Positions 1-11,124 of a stretch of DNA of 64,000 nucleotides are shown piece by piece. The notes under the pieces were generated by a model. The model was not told the DNA's origin and did not search any database. It saw only the letters and a list, made by a program, of their open reading frames with translations. Numbering within the stretch: position 1 is the stretch's first letter; the number at the start of each line of letters is the position of its first letter. Position numbers and translations under genes: made by a program. The DNA comes from Arthrobotrys musiformis (taxonomy: Eukaryota > Ascomycota > Orbiliomycetes > Orbiliales > Orbiliaceae). Location: contig JAVHJL010000005.1 of the NCBI GenBank assembly GCA_036971715.1, positions 1,612,001 through 1,676,000 on the forward strand, given 5' to 3'.

Positions 1-875
1 AATCCAAACCCGCCGGTATAATTATTGGTCCAGCTCGGTTGCGCTTCTCCAGTAATAGTCCAATCGAGTTCCAACCGTAAGTCCGTAATAGTTTGGAACC
101 GGAAATTGTCGGTGATTCCCGGATCTAGGCTCATTGTGACGATGAATGAACAGTTTCCCGGTCCCTTCTTGAGCAAATAGTCCTGAACTTGGGCCAAAAA
201 CACCAGGCCTTTGTGGGCAGCTCGTCTCGTGCCCGGCCGACCTGGGATTGTACGGTCGTCATCATGTGTCGACGTTATGCCGAACGCAGTGTATCCTTTT
301 TGTTTCGAAGTAAACACCCAAATTTTAGCAATCGCACGAATGGGCCAATTCGAAGGCTCAGGGGCTGGTATATGACTTAGGGGGGGGGTTTATAAAAAAT
401 AAATGCAAAAGGAGGGGTTAATGGGGAACAACATACTCCGGATGTATGACAGCTCGACACAATCCAAGTCCAGCCCACCGGCACTCAACAGCTCCCCAAG
501 GTAACTGCACAAGCCGCTTCCCAGAAATCCGCTATGGGCCTCCGGCGACCACGTCAAACTCAATCTATGAAGCCGCAGGCTTCGAGTATGCTTCAGTCCA
601 CTACCTTCCTCCCCTCCTTTCCCACTCTGCTGGGCCAGCCTTATGGATTTCATGATCCTGTTGTAAATCGACTCGTGCAGATCCAGGCCCTCGGTGGGGC
701 CGGGCTCCGCAGGGTCGAATTTATACAGCCTTAAATCACTCCAAAGGCCCCTATTGCATACCGGGTAGAGCGCTTTACACGTCTGGCGTAACGAGGATGT
801 GTCCTGCGGATCCAGGTACCCCAAAATCTCGTAGAGGAGTTCGGGAACTGCCCCGATTTCTTTGAGCGAAGGCAT
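1..875 (-). CDS. F-box domain protein, copy A (partial, C-terminus off the window)
   Basis: The N-terminus (ATG at 875) reads PELLYEILGYLDPQDTSSLRQTCKALY, an F-box that would bind Skp1 in an SCF ubiquitin ligase and present an unknown substrate. Exon 1 runs 875-437 and ends at a GTATGT donor (phase 1). The coding frame resumes either at 364 (72-bp intron, acceptor ACCAG) or at 241 (195-bp intron, acceptor CCCAG); both keep the frame open to the window edge. The downstream part contains DYLLKKGPG, then MSLDPGI and ITDLRLELDWTI, which match DYLLERGTKG, MTCDPGI and VTDLRLEMDWTI in the neighbouring copy at 1823-3485, so this is a tandem paralogue. The first intron sits at the same place in both. 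No LRR or WD repeat is recognisable after the F-box. The F-box call is good; the substrate is unknown. Confidence 0.8.
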
Positions 876-1822
876 TTTAGATCGAAATAATGATTGCGTC
901 GTATGGTATGGACTTGTCTCGTATACCAGGGCTGACCGAGGATGTATCCTAGGTTAACTTTCCCCCACCTCCTTCAGGCTCCCTTTGTTCTGTAGAAGGA
1001 ACGAATGAAGGTAGTGGAGCCGGTTAGGATTCCGTTGCGTTACCACGTGTGGTATAACGTAGAGCTTTGGATTTCAGAGCTGTAATATGCATGTACACCT
1101 ATTGTGTAAACTTGGTCTACAAACACGTCTACACGCGTTCGCAAACACACCAAATCGTTCTAAGATCTTTATAGTTTTATTATACGTAAATTTAATATTC
1201 CCTTAATTAAAGTACCCAAGTAAGTTTATTATATCAGACATATGCGTATATATGTGCTAAATATAAAAAAAGGCAGGTCAGATCCGCTTTTGGGAACTCC
1301 TCTAAAGATGCTCTCAAAAAATAAAAGAAACCCTGAGAGTCTACCAAAATCCCAGTTTCTTCTTATCCAGCAAAACAAAAATCTCCACCATAGATAGATA
1401 GCTGGTATACTAGCCTCGAGATCGCGATCGGGACGGTACCAGCCCCAACTTCCATGTGTAACCAAAATAGCAATAAAATTCAACAAAAACAACACATCAG
1501 ACCAGACACCGCAAAAGATGCCACTGCAAAGCAGCAACCTTTTCGTTGTGAAACATAGAAGCCATGGCTGTATTGAAAAGCCCTTATAGAAGTCCCAATG
1601 AAAAGATTTATGTTTTCACGAAGTATTTTTTGTGGTTGTGGCGAGCAGTAGCCCTCGGACCTCATATACCTCTGAACAAAAGCCAGGTACTGATCCGTAG
1701 CCTCCCTCGCACTAACCCCCCGTCCCTAGGTTATATATGTGGGTTCCAGAAACTCGGCTTCAACGTCGGAAATCGAGTGCTGAATTCCGACCTAACGCAC
1801 CGCTGCAGCACCTCGTCCCCTG
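876..1822. other. Intergenic spacer between the F-box paralogues
   Basis: About 950 bp separating the start of F-box copy A from the end of copy B. It is AT-rich in its middle (around 1140-1260). Short open frames on both strands (for example 1229-1537) are low-complexity and hydrophobic without family resemblance. It should hold the copy A promoter and the copy B terminator, but no clear motif is visible. Confidence 0.5.
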
Positions 1823-3485
1823 TCAGTCTGATTCGTCACGTACCCGTTGTACCTTCTCCCAAACACCGGGTGTGCTCTTTAAACACTCCCGTATCATATC
1901 CCTAGTCTCTTCGTCCCAATCCGCATCATCAGAATCACTAGTTTTCTCCCCAAGACATTTTTCATCCACTGATGACGGCGGTGACGGGCTCATAAACTCC
2001 AGACCTCGGCGTAGGACTTCCTCATCATCAAACCGCTGTACATTTTTAGCAAACACACCGGCCAACCGCCTCTTCGAGTCCTCCGTAAGCCCCTTATTCC
2101 GTTTGATCATCGCCAGCTCCAATCCTACAGTAGCCCTCCCCACGGCGATAAGCTCACACCTGCGGACACCGGTGACTTCCACATCCTTGATCACTAGTTT
2201 ATTCTGCTCAACGGATGGCCCGCACCACAGGCCTTCAATATTGATAGTCGTAAAGCTAACCCTTAAATCCCTAACATTCGGAAACGAACAGCGCGAGAAT
2301 CGCTCGAACCACTCGTGCGAGAAGAATCCGTCGTAAACCACCCTTTGCACGCTCTCCGGCGGTGTGATGAAATACGAAGGGTGGAAAAACCTGCCGATGA
2401 TTTCTAGCGTGTGGAGTTTCGGGATATTCTTGATAGTATCCCTGAGTACCACCGGCGTGCTCTCCGGTGCTAGACGTAAGTTTTTGTACTCAACGTCCGG
2501 TTGGTGCTTCGAAGTCCGGATGGAAAGGTACTTGAGATTTACCGTTTGTAGTAGCATTTCGATTAGTGCGGTTATTATTTCATGGTTGAACACGCATTGA
2601 TCAGCTTGGGTTGTAAGATCGGAATCGTCCGGATGTACAGCATCATTTCCGCGGTCTTCATTTCGCAGCCCCGGGAGCGAGAAAAGGACTTGCTCTTCCC
2701 CGCCGGCCCTTATCACAGAAACTCTCTGTGTTCCACTCACCCATCTCGATGATCGCGCATTCAGCGGCTCGAAGAGTCCGATCGTCCAGTCCATCTCCAG
2801 ACGTAAATCCGTCACGCTCTGCAACGGAAACGGGACATCAATGATGATACCAGGATCGCAGGTCATGGTGAGGATGAGGGAGAAGCCCTTTGTGCCCCGT
2901 TCGAGTAAATAATCCCCCATCAGTTTTAAAAAGAGTAGAATCTGTGGCTTCGTTCGTTTCTGCCATGATTTCATGTTTGCTGCAGATAGAAATCCCCGCG
3001 AGCTGTTAGTAATACACTACAGACAATATCAAAGCCAAACAAGGAGAGAGAAAACAGGTAACATATCAGATGTGTATATACTTACAACAAAAATACGACA
3101 GCTCGACACAATCAAGCTCCAACTCCCCACCCTCCAACAGCAGCCCAAGTTTAGAACACAGCCCGGATTCGACAAACTCGGGAGCCTGATACCGTAAGGA
3201 TTCCCGATGAAGCCTGAGGCTCCTCGTAGACCCCAACCCACTCCCTTCAACCCCGTACGCATCTATTGACTTCAAGATCTTTGGACTGATCGATTCATGC
3301 GGATGCTCGTCGTTCGACACCCCGACTTTATACACCCGCAAATCCTTCCAGAGCTGTTTGTGGCACACCGAGTAGAAGTCTTTACCCGCAAGGAGCAAAG
3401 AGAATGTGTCTTGCGGGTTTAGGTACTCGAGTATGTCGAAAAGCAGTTCCGGGATTCTCCTCCCGATATCTTCCAGCGAAGCCAT
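1823..3485 (-). CDS. F-box domain protein, copy B
   Basis: Two exons: 3485-3086 and 2979-1823, with a 106-bp intron 2980-3085 (donor GTAAGT, acceptor CTGCAG) that joins in phase and gives 518 residues. Residues about 8-45 (PELLFDILEYLNPQDTFSLL, then KQLWKDLRVY) form the F-box, so the protein probably docks on Skp1 of an SCF ubiquitin ligase. The rest is a fungal-specific region resembling the Leu-rich second half of many ascomycete F-box proteins (SVTDLRLEMDW, NLKYLSIRTS, IPKLHTLEIIGRF), without countable repeats. The C-terminus is acidic (SDSDDADWDEETRDM). It lies head-to-tail with copy A and shares its intron position, so the pair arose by local duplication. The start is the first ATG before the F-box. 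The target is unknown. Confidence 0.88.
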
Positions 3486-4807
3486 CGATTATTATTGTTA
3501 TTGTTTTTATTCGTGTTATAGGTATGTTAAAATTTAAATTGTAGTCTGAGGTCTCAAGATCGATCTCGACAGCAGGCTCGGTGTGGGTTGTATATATAGG
3601 TATGTACAAATTCATCAAACCCCTCGGGGAGTTCGAAGAAACGAAAAAAACGAGTCCAATGCGCCCTCTAAATTCGACCTCTGACACATCGCCAGCCGAC
3701 CAGTCTTAATTCCAATGCACGCCAGAAAATATCACCCGAGAAAGCGCGGAGTTTCCAAGTAGCGAGTAGTGAGTCTGCCTTGGCCTCGTCACATCACCAC
3801 ATCAAGAACCAACTCGGCTGATATTCACTCATACCCGTCCCGACCCTTCAAGAAAAAAATCACACTCTGTTATCCGCGCTTTGTTGTGAGGAATACCCGA
3901 GTTTTTAAAGGGTACAGTTTTTTTTTTTTTTTTTTTTCCTTCTTCTTTTTTTTAAATATCTCCGGATACCGATATATCACATGGCGCCACAGCATCTCCC
4001 TTCCAAATGGCGCATATACGTACACCACATATACCATCACCAGGTACATCAACCACAGGAGTGCTCCGGTAGCCACGTACCCCCCTTCAATTGATCGATC
4101 CAGCGTAAACCCCATGGCTTGTTTTATACTTCACTTCTCAGCATACGCAGCATTAGCAATAGCACCAGCAGTAGTAACATACTCATAGCTCGTCTCTTAC
4201 GTAGCTTACTCGCCTACAGACGACCATGAGATATAGTATATACCCAAGCAGGAATAGATCCTAATCCACTTGCGCCTACGATCACACCTACCCGTAACCA
4301 AAACGCTGCCGCACATACAAGCTCTCATATATTACCGACATAATGCCAGGACTGGGGACAAGAGGGGTCTGCCCCAATCGACTACATCCTACTATAACCA
4401 ACCCCACGACGAAACAATCTACACCCCCAAAGAACGGCACAAAAATAAAAGGGCGACCTCTGGATTGCAGTATACCTTCCAACCTTTAAACCGTCTGGAA
4501 AGGGTATTCTCTGTAATATAAAAGCTCTGACGAAAAAAAAAAAAAGTGGTAGTAGTTAATGACGACGTAATTAATAATGAGGAAGAAAATAACCCGAACG
4601 CCGAAGGCATGACAGAGAGTGAGGAAAACGGGGTGTGTGTAAGGCGTAAAACCACCGCCACCGAAAGTAATAGCAGCCGCGTGGGGGAAAAAAGTGTACA
4701 GCTCAACAGGATATACAATGAAATCGAATTGAGTAGGTATCGCCTCACAAGAGGTGACAATGAGAGAGAGGGAAAAAACGGATAACAAATTTTGGTTTTT
4801 ATCACAT
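3486..4807. other. Intergenic region with T-rich tract
   Basis: Between F-box copy B (promoter side) and the 3' end of the eL19 gene. It contains a homopyrimidine run around 3919-3952 (long T stretch followed by TTCC and T8). Overlapping ORFs near 4270-4970 are composed of low-complexity sequence and the antisense of eL19. No gene is supported. Confidence 0.5.
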
Positions 4808-6002
4808 CTACTCGGCTGGAGTATCCGCGACAAGGGCGTTTCTCTTCTCCTGTACACGTGCCTGTCTCCTTTCCCTGGCAGCCTTGGTCTTCGCACGCTT
4901 GGCATCCATCTCCTCCTTGATCTGGCGTTCACGAGCCTTCTCGGCCTTGGCCTTGTGGATCTGTTCATCATAATTTATTAGCATCTCTCCTCCTTTTATA
5001 ACAATAAAAACTATACTCAAAGATGAGGGAGGGAGGGGGTGAACGTACATGCTCAACAAGAGCACGCTTGTGCTTGAAAGTGTTACCCTTGCTCAAATGG
5101 TAAAGCTCGTGGTAAAGGTGCTTATCGATCTTTCCGGAGGCACGGTACTTGACGAGCAAGCGGCGGAGAACCCGGAGACGACGCATCCACAGGACCTGGC
5201 TGGGCATTCTGGCGTCGGCGGTACCCTTCCTCTTACCGAAACCCATGTGTCGACCCTTGCGGCGGGCGTCGGCCAAAGCGCGGGTTCGGCTGCGGGAGTG
5301 CATGGTCACCGGCTTCTTGATGATGAGGCCGTCGGCGACGAGCTTGCGGATGGTTTGGCCTGGTTTGTTATCCACATGTTAGGAGTTTGCCCCGGTCGAA
5401 TGTATATATATTTATATATATATATTTATAATGTGGGTGGAGGAACGTACGAGAGTTGGCATTGCTGATTTCGCTCATCTCATTGGGATCAAGCCAGATC
5501 TTGCGCTTACCACAGCCCATAACGGACGCGGCGAGACGCTTCTGAGTCTTCAAATCAACCCTATATTTCGGAGAAAAAGACATCCAACGTTAGACACATT
5601 CCATTCTCTCAAAAAGCTTCCTTCCAAATAGTTCTCTAAAGCATAAAAAGAATGCTCCATCTTTTGCCCTCGCGACTGCCTCGGTGATCCGGTCGTTCAA
5701 ACATCATCGAATCTTCCGTCAATTCCCCCGTCTTCCACCTCTTTCCTCCAGCTGTATATTCGATATCCCAATCACCTTGATTGCTGTAAACTAGACCGAA
5801 AAAAAAAAAGAGAAGTCGAAAAAAAGTCGTAACCATAAAACCATCACCCATACCATCCGCAAGTCGTCCTCTCCACCTCTTTCACAGCTGCCTCCCACAA
5901 ATCCCTCCCAAACTCCCAAACTCCCAAACTCCCAGATCACCCAGCCAGTCGAACACCCATTCAAAAGAAAAAAACAATATAGGAAGAAAAGTGAGCTTAC
6001 AT
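4808..6002 (-). CDS. RPL19: 60S ribosomal protein L19 (eL19)
   Basis: Structural protein of the large ribosomal subunit. Four coding exons: AT at 6002-6001, then 5560-5451, 5359-5049 and 4960-4808, giving 191 residues, the usual family length. Introns are 440 bp (5561-6000), 91 bp (5360-5450) and 88 bp (4961-5048). The product starts MVDLKTQKRLAASV and contains GCGKRKIWLDPNE, NANSRQTIRKLV, RKGRHMGFGKRKGTADAR, MRRLRVLRRLL and KGNTFKHKRALVEHIHKAKAEKARER, all eL19 hallmarks, with a basic C-terminal helix. The start codon is deduced: an AT|GTAAGC donor and an ATAG|GGTT acceptor rebuild ATG GTT, the conserved MV start. The alternative ATG at 5583, inside the intron, would add the atypical N-terminus MSFSPKYR. 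Intron 2 is almost pure TA. Confidence 0.96.
5561..6000 (-). other. Long first intron of RPL19, splitting the start codon
   Basis: 440-bp intron inferred between A-T (6002-6001) and G (5560). The donor is GTAAGC and the acceptor is ATATAG. It contains several A/T homopolymers and a repeated 'actcccaa' stretch (about 5907-5935). Long introns at or just after the start codon are common in fungal ribosomal protein genes and often affect expression; that role is inference here. Confidence 0.75.
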
Positions 6003-7379
6003 TGTATCTGTATATCGTTAGTAAAAACAAAAAAGGAGGAGGGTCGGGGTCGTGATATTCCGTCAAGGAAGCGGTATGTCGGAAGAGGAGGTGGGAGGTT
6101 GAAGATTGTCGTCGGTGGTCGATGCTAAGCTGATTGATCAAAGGGAGAGGGAAAAAACAACCACAAAAACCCAAAGGGAAAAACCACAAAAAGCACCACA
6201 CCACACACAAAAAAACAGGCCAAACGAGTAATAATGATTCATCACTACGCCCAATATGCTCCAGTTACTAGTCCCAATCGGAGTTTAGCCCGCCATCTGT
6301 CCAATCATCGGGCTTAATTCACCACCCTCCCGTTTGACGCCGTTAATTGCCGCTTTCGGGGGGCTCTTGTCCATCGTTGGGACTGTCTTTTAGGGCATGC
6401 CAAGCCCGTTCCCAAAGCGGCTGTCATCATATTATCAAACACAACGCATCGTGTTGCACAGCAGCCAAACGACAACAACTGAGACAGTCGCACAACACCA
6501 ACAACCTCTGTGCTGGCTTCCCTGCTGGCTTCCATGCATCATCCCCAAAGCATTGGCTCTAAAGCCACCATGTATTATCCCACCTTAACACCGAATCGAA
6601 TATATATCCGACACCATATATTTCCCCAATGGACATCTATTGATCTTCATCTTTCATACGAAATTTCCAATTTCCAAGAGAAATATACATACACACAGAT
6701 ACATCAAATAGTAATAATAATAAAAAAGAACCGAGAAAAAAAAAAGTATTCCTCCCATATCCGTATCCCACGTATCATAAAAACATCCCGCTGCTTTTTT
6801 TTACCCCCCTTGGTGATTGCGTATGCAGTATTCCTCCCTCCTTGAAAAAAAGAAATTCCAAAAGAAATTCGTTCCGTTGTCAATGATAATATAAAAGAAA
6901 AAGACCATCCAATCAATCCAGAAAGAACAAAGCAGAAGACAAAAAGGAAGAAGAAGAACAAGGTGCTCGCTCGGTGCTAAACTCGCTATGCGCTAGGTAA
7001 AAACAGCAATGATCAAGAAAAAAAGAGGAACAGAAAGACAAAGCACAAAGAAGAAACCAGTCGCTCAGAAGATAGTTAGTCAGTCGCTAATGTTTTCGGG
7101 TATCCAAAGATGATAATTTTGTTCCTGAAGCGGTAAACACGAGCCCACACCTCCATGTAAGCTAAGTCTCGAGGTTAGATGTCAATGGAAACCCTCGTGA
7201 TACACATTCGAATTTTTTCATAATTTTGTCAAGAAAAAGATCCCGGGAAAGACAAGAGAGGAGGAGAAAGACAAATGAGAAAGGAAAAATGCATAACCAC
7301 CCAGTCGTGATGAACAAAAAGATTCGTAATATAATAATAAGGGGGTAATGCGTATGTATGTCAGGTCGAAAGTAAAAAT
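6003..7379. other. Intergenic: RPL19 upstream region and 3' flank of the RING gene
   Basis: No coding sequence is recognised. The part next to 6002 is the eL19 5' leader and promoter. The remainder (6600-7370) is A-rich with many short homopolymers. Open frames such as 6314-6535 and 6704-6961 have no family character. Confidence 0.5.
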
Positions 7380-9069
7380 TTAAATAGAATCATCAAAATC
7401 CGTAGAAGTCGGCAGGGCCCTCCTCACAAAATGCGTCGGGTTTCTCGCATCAGGCATTTGGACCTGGATCAACGCCTGAAGCGGGTGGGAGGCCAGGCAT
7501 TTGGCTATCCCGTCCGGGTTGTTGGGGACATAATGCGGCAAACAGGCGGTATGGCAGTCCCAGTCGGCGTCGTGGCATGATCGACAATGGAAATACGTCG
7601 TAGACGGAGCAATCGGCTCGGAACAAAGGTCGCATCGAGTGGTCACAGACACAGGCGCCGGCTGGACGAGTCCCTGGGTGTAGTATCCCTGGCGATTGGA
7701 AAAGGTTCCGAGACCAAATCGACGTAAAGTCTGGGAACTGGCACTGAAAGCGACGAGATCGTGAGGGCAGGATGCAGCGCTGTTGACACATTCCGGACAA
7801 TACTTGAACGTTCCGGTAGTAGTAGTGCAGGTCTGTCCGACAAATAAATGTTAGTAACCTGCTATATTCCCTTAAGGACATTTATAAACCGAAGGAGCAC
7901 TTGCCTGACAAGACCAAAAGATCTCATTGCACATTTTCCTGCAGCTTGGTGTATCACAAAAGATCCCCTTTTCCATAGTTGCAGTCTCCGCATTCCACTT
8001 CCTCGAGACCAGCTCATGGCCGCCTGGACACCTTTGTCCGTTCGAGAAACAACGATGGCACATATCAAAATCATCCAATCGACAAATACTGCAGTGATAA
8101 TGGACGTTCGATTGGATATGAGACGCCCTGCAGTGATCGCAATTGACTTGGGGCTCAGCGACAAGAGCATGAGGCGATGGCAACGGACTGATATTGGTAG
8201 CAACGGGGGGACGTCGAAGGGAGAGAGTCGCATTGCTGCCACTTCCGGAGGAACTCCCAGCATGGCCGCCAACGGACGAGGAAGGCGTAGCAAATCCCGT
8301 TGTGGCACGTGGGATCAGATCCCTCAAACTGGCGCTGATAGCGGCATAAAAGTGATCCTCGGTTTCGTCGTGGTCGTCAACCCATGCATCCCACCAGCCT
8401 TCTCCAGCCCTGCGATTAGCAAGACTTGACAGACTACGATTCGCGCTACCGGCAGGTGATCGGTCGGTGATGATCCTGTCACCGGGAGTATAAACCTTGG
8501 CCAGTTTTTCAATTTCTTCGGGGTCCCGAGCATGTTGAGGATTGTGTTTGAGGAACATCTCGGTTATGGAAGCCAAGTGTGGCGAAGGCTTGATAGCCCG
8601 AACGGATTGTCGACAAGTCGGGCATCCCCTGGAAACAGGATAAGAGCCTCCTTGAGGATTTGGAGGAGCAGAGGTAAACCATTCTTTGGCGCAAGAGCCA
8701 CAGTAGGAGTGTAGACAGTCGAGCAGAGTGACCGGATGGTGGAATATAGATGTGCAGATCTATTTTTGGCACAAAAACCTCGTACGTCAGAAAAAAAAAA
8801 AAAAAAAAAAACCACCTCAAATCCCAATACCATCGAAAAGATTGTTTGTTGCTTCGAAGAGAAAGAGAGATAGAAGGGGGAAATAAGGATGGAATGGTAC
8901 TTACGGAACAGGTCAATTCCTTCTCGAGATCGTTACTGATGGCATCGGGCTTGTCGACAGGTTTTGGAGCTACTACAGGAGAAGTCGGGGGAGAAGGTTG
9001 GCGGCGTGGTAGGAAACGTGCCGGTTGACGATACGAGGTATGTGACTTGTGAAGCTGAAATCGATCCAT
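7380..9069 (-). CDS. RING-finger E3 ubiquitin ligase, CHFR-like, with ZZ-type zinc fingers
   Basis: Exons 9069-8905, 8759-7905 and 7832-7380 give 490 residues. A C3HC4 RING spans residues 54-104 (C54-x2-C57, C70-x-H72, C75-x2-C78, C101-x2-C104), followed by SITEMFLKHNPQHARDPEEIEKL, which resembles the segment after the CHFR RING (LVEAYLIQHPDKSR type). A Ser/Gly-rich linker leads to a ZZ-like zinc finger at about 262-303 (CDHC, CSIC, CHRC, CPGGH). More Cys clusters follow at about 323-375, and there is a final ZZ-like unit (RCDLCSEP, FHCRSC, DWDCHTAC). No FHA domain is present, unlike animal CHFR. It probably ubiquitinates unknown substrates; the pathway is unassigned. Intron 1 (8760-8904) holds a pyrimidine tract of about 20 T; intron 2 (7833-7904) is GC-AG. 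Confidence 0.9.
7833..7904 (-). other. GC-AG intron of the RING gene
   Basis: On the minus strand the exon end reads TGTCAG|GCAAGT, with a GC donor in an otherwise perfect consensus. A TTACTAACA branch site lies about 24 nt before the acceptor GGACAG. Removing 72 bp keeps the frame and continues the Cys-rich region (FWSCQ joined to TCTTTT). No GT donor nearby keeps the frame. Confidence 0.85.
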
Positions 9070-10196
9070 GGTCCCAGCTGGAAGATACCCACCCCGAATG
9101 ATGGAATCTTGTCTTGTCTAAAGTAGGTTGTAGGTTGTTCCTTTTTAGGTTGGTTGTTGTAAGGAAAGGAAGTAGAAGGAGGAAAGAGAGAGAGGAGAGC
9201 TTTGTTTCTGGTTCTACGTCTAACTAAACCCTGCCTGCTGCTGCTGCTGCTGCTGGCTTGTGCTTGGAGGTAGATTTTGGGTTTTGAGCTTTGCCGGGAT
9301 AGCTTGTTTTTCTTTTCTTTTCGAGCTGGTTAATTAAGGTGCTTGCTGGGGGGAGGGGAGAGATGCCAGATATAGAAAGCAGGAGAGGGAAAACGGGGCA
9401 GCGATCTAGCTAGGTAGTTAGGTACCCGGTTAGATCGAGAGGCGGGAAAGCTGGGCGTTTATGCAAGCAATCGGGCCTAATTGAGAGCACAAAGAAGGGA
9501 AGGAGGATGTATTAAAGATGGAGATGTATGTATCAAAGATGGAGATGGAGACCGTCCTGACTTACTCGAATCGGCAGTGTAGTTAGTTGTTAGTTAGTGA
9601 AGTAGTTGGTTGTAGATGCGATGGTGATGGTGACAATTGATTGATTGTTGGTTGTTGGTTGTTGGTTGATGTATTTGAGGAAGAGAAGAAGTAGAAGAGA
9701 ACAGTAGAAGAAGAGAAGAAGAGAAGTAGAAGAGAAGAAGGAAGAGTGAGCGGGAAAGAGAACGTTAGAACGGCAATCGTCCACAATATACACTCTCCTC
9801 TACATACAATATATAATATACTATACACTCCCCTCTATGTTATAGTGTATCCTATGATATAAGAGATATAAGAGAAATACGTGGAGCCTGTCCGTCGACC
9901 AGCCTCGATTCGACAAAAGGTTTCATCTGCCTGCGTGTTTCTGATGTTTCTGGCCCAGCTGCCGTCTTCTGGTGGTTTGGCCACTCAGTTTGCGCGCTCT
10001 CTTTAAAACCCGTCCGCCCAATAAAAATCCTGTCAAACACTACAACCTCCAATTCCAATTCCACTCTCTTCTCTTCTTCCTATCTCCATCCATACACAAC
10101 CTCCAATCCAATTCCACAACCACTCTTTAAACAAGAAAACAAAGTAAAAAACCACCATAGTAATAAGCTGTAAAAAAAATTGTATAAAAAGAAAAG
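9070..10196. other. Shared promoter region of the RING gene and PGA2, with microsatellites
   Basis: Divergent intergenic region between the RING gene (minus) and PGA2 (plus). It contains (CTG)7 at 9235-9255, GGTTGTT repeats around 9646-9665, a GAAGA-rich tract at 9676-9745, and two similar 'tatacactc-ccctcta' stretches near 9785 and 9822. No ORF is credible. Confidence 0.55.
9235..9255. repeat. (CTG)7 trinucleotide microsatellite
   Basis: Seven perfect CTG units (CAG on the strand transcribed toward the RING gene), in its presumed 5' leader or promoter. Confidence 0.9.
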
Positions 10197-10637
10197 ATGG
10201 CAGAAGAAGAACCCCTCACCCCCTCTCTGATGCTCCAACGTCTGCAATCCCGCATCGCCCACAACCTCTCCGGCACCTTCGGCACCCTCACAGGCACAGA
10301 CTACATCCGCATGGTCGCCATCGTCGGCGGCTACCTCCTCCTCCGCCCTTACCTCCAGAAACTCGGCGCAAAATACCAAGAACGCGACCACGCCCGCGCC
10401 ATCGATGAAAACGAACAAAGCTCCATGGCTGCCACCGGCCAAAAGGCTAGGGTCATAGCCGGCGAAGGCTACGATGTCGATGAAGACGACCAAAGCAGCG
10501 ACGAGGAAGGTTGGGGCAGGAAAAAGAGGTTACAGCAGAGGAAAGAGAAGGCCAGGAAGAAGAAGGAGATCGAAGACAGGTTGAAGGCCGAGGAGGACGA
10601 GGAGGATAAAGACATCCAGGAGTTCTTGCACGATTAA
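10197..10637 (+). CDS. PGA2: Pga2-family protein trafficking factor
   Basis: Intronless, 146 residues. A short N-terminus is followed by one hydrophobic segment (residues about 37-55, DYIRMVAIVGGYLLLRPYL) and the motif RPYLQKLGAKYQERDH. Then come an acidic region containing GEGYDVDEDDQSSDEEGWGRKKR, a highly basic Lys/Arg coiled-coil stretch and an acidic tail. This arrangement is the signature of fungal Pga2 (a small ER/nuclear-envelope membrane protein linked to processing and secretory traffic in yeast). It would be anchored in the ER membrane with the charged tail in the cytosol. The start is the first ATG before the membrane segment, preceded by an A-rich leader. The family call is firm; the molecular role is only known in outline. 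Confidence 0.9.
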   Translation: MAEEEPLTPSLMLQRLQSRIAHNLSGTFGTLTGTDYIRMVAIVGGYLLLRPYLQKLGAKYQERDHARAIDENEQSSMAATGQKARVIAGEGYDVDEDDQSSDEEGWGRKKRLQQRKEKARKKKEIEDRLKAEEDEEDKDIQEFLHD

Positions 10638-11124
10638 TTCTTCCCTTCATATCGACAAAAAAAACACTACCACGGTCATTTCCGAACACAGATAACATCT
10701 AATAATAGTAATGAGCATTCGTTTCGGTGTACATATCTTTTTTACCTTCTTTCTGGCAGCAAACGGTGGAGCATCACGGTATAAATTTGGCGGACGGGAC
10801 GGGTTCGAGTTCTACGATCAATCGAGTTCGGCATACGCATCTTTCTTTCTTCTCGCCCGGTACGGAAAAGGGGTGTATAGAGTATAGACAATAGACAAAA
10901 AGAAAAAATATCTTATTTTTAATCCACTACGAAAGAAACCAGTGTCAAAAGGGAAGCCTGGAGACCCTCCGTATTAAACATCTCCGCAGGCATAGTTCAA
11001 TTGCAATCAAAGGCCCTCAGCTTCGAATCTCGTAATAAACATTCCATTCCGCATTTAACAAGAAGCTCCGCAAGCCAGTAATTTTTTAAGAATTAAAAAA
11101 AAGAGGGAAAGGTACGAAGTAAGT
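10638..11124. other. Convergent 3' intergenic region (PGA2 / fimbrin)
   Basis: About 490 bp between the stop codons of convergent genes. It is A/T-rich with no ORF of note, and should hold both polyadenylation regions. Confidence 0.5.

Noticed and set aside
1229..1905. Overlapping ORFs on both strands (about 60-110 codons)
   Set aside because: Hydrophobic or low-complexity translations with no family motif, overlapping each other in the F-box spacer.
4419..4971. ORFs of 128-161 codons on the minus strand
   Set aside because: They read the 3' flank and out-of-frame last exon of eL19; the eL19 frame explains the region.
5561..5583. ATG at 5583 as eL19 start (MSFSPKYR)
   Set aside because: The family begins MV-L-TQKR, and the AT|G splice gives that exactly.
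10080..10493. 137-codon minus-strand ORF
   Set aside because: Antisense shadow of PGA2 in GC-richer coding sequence.
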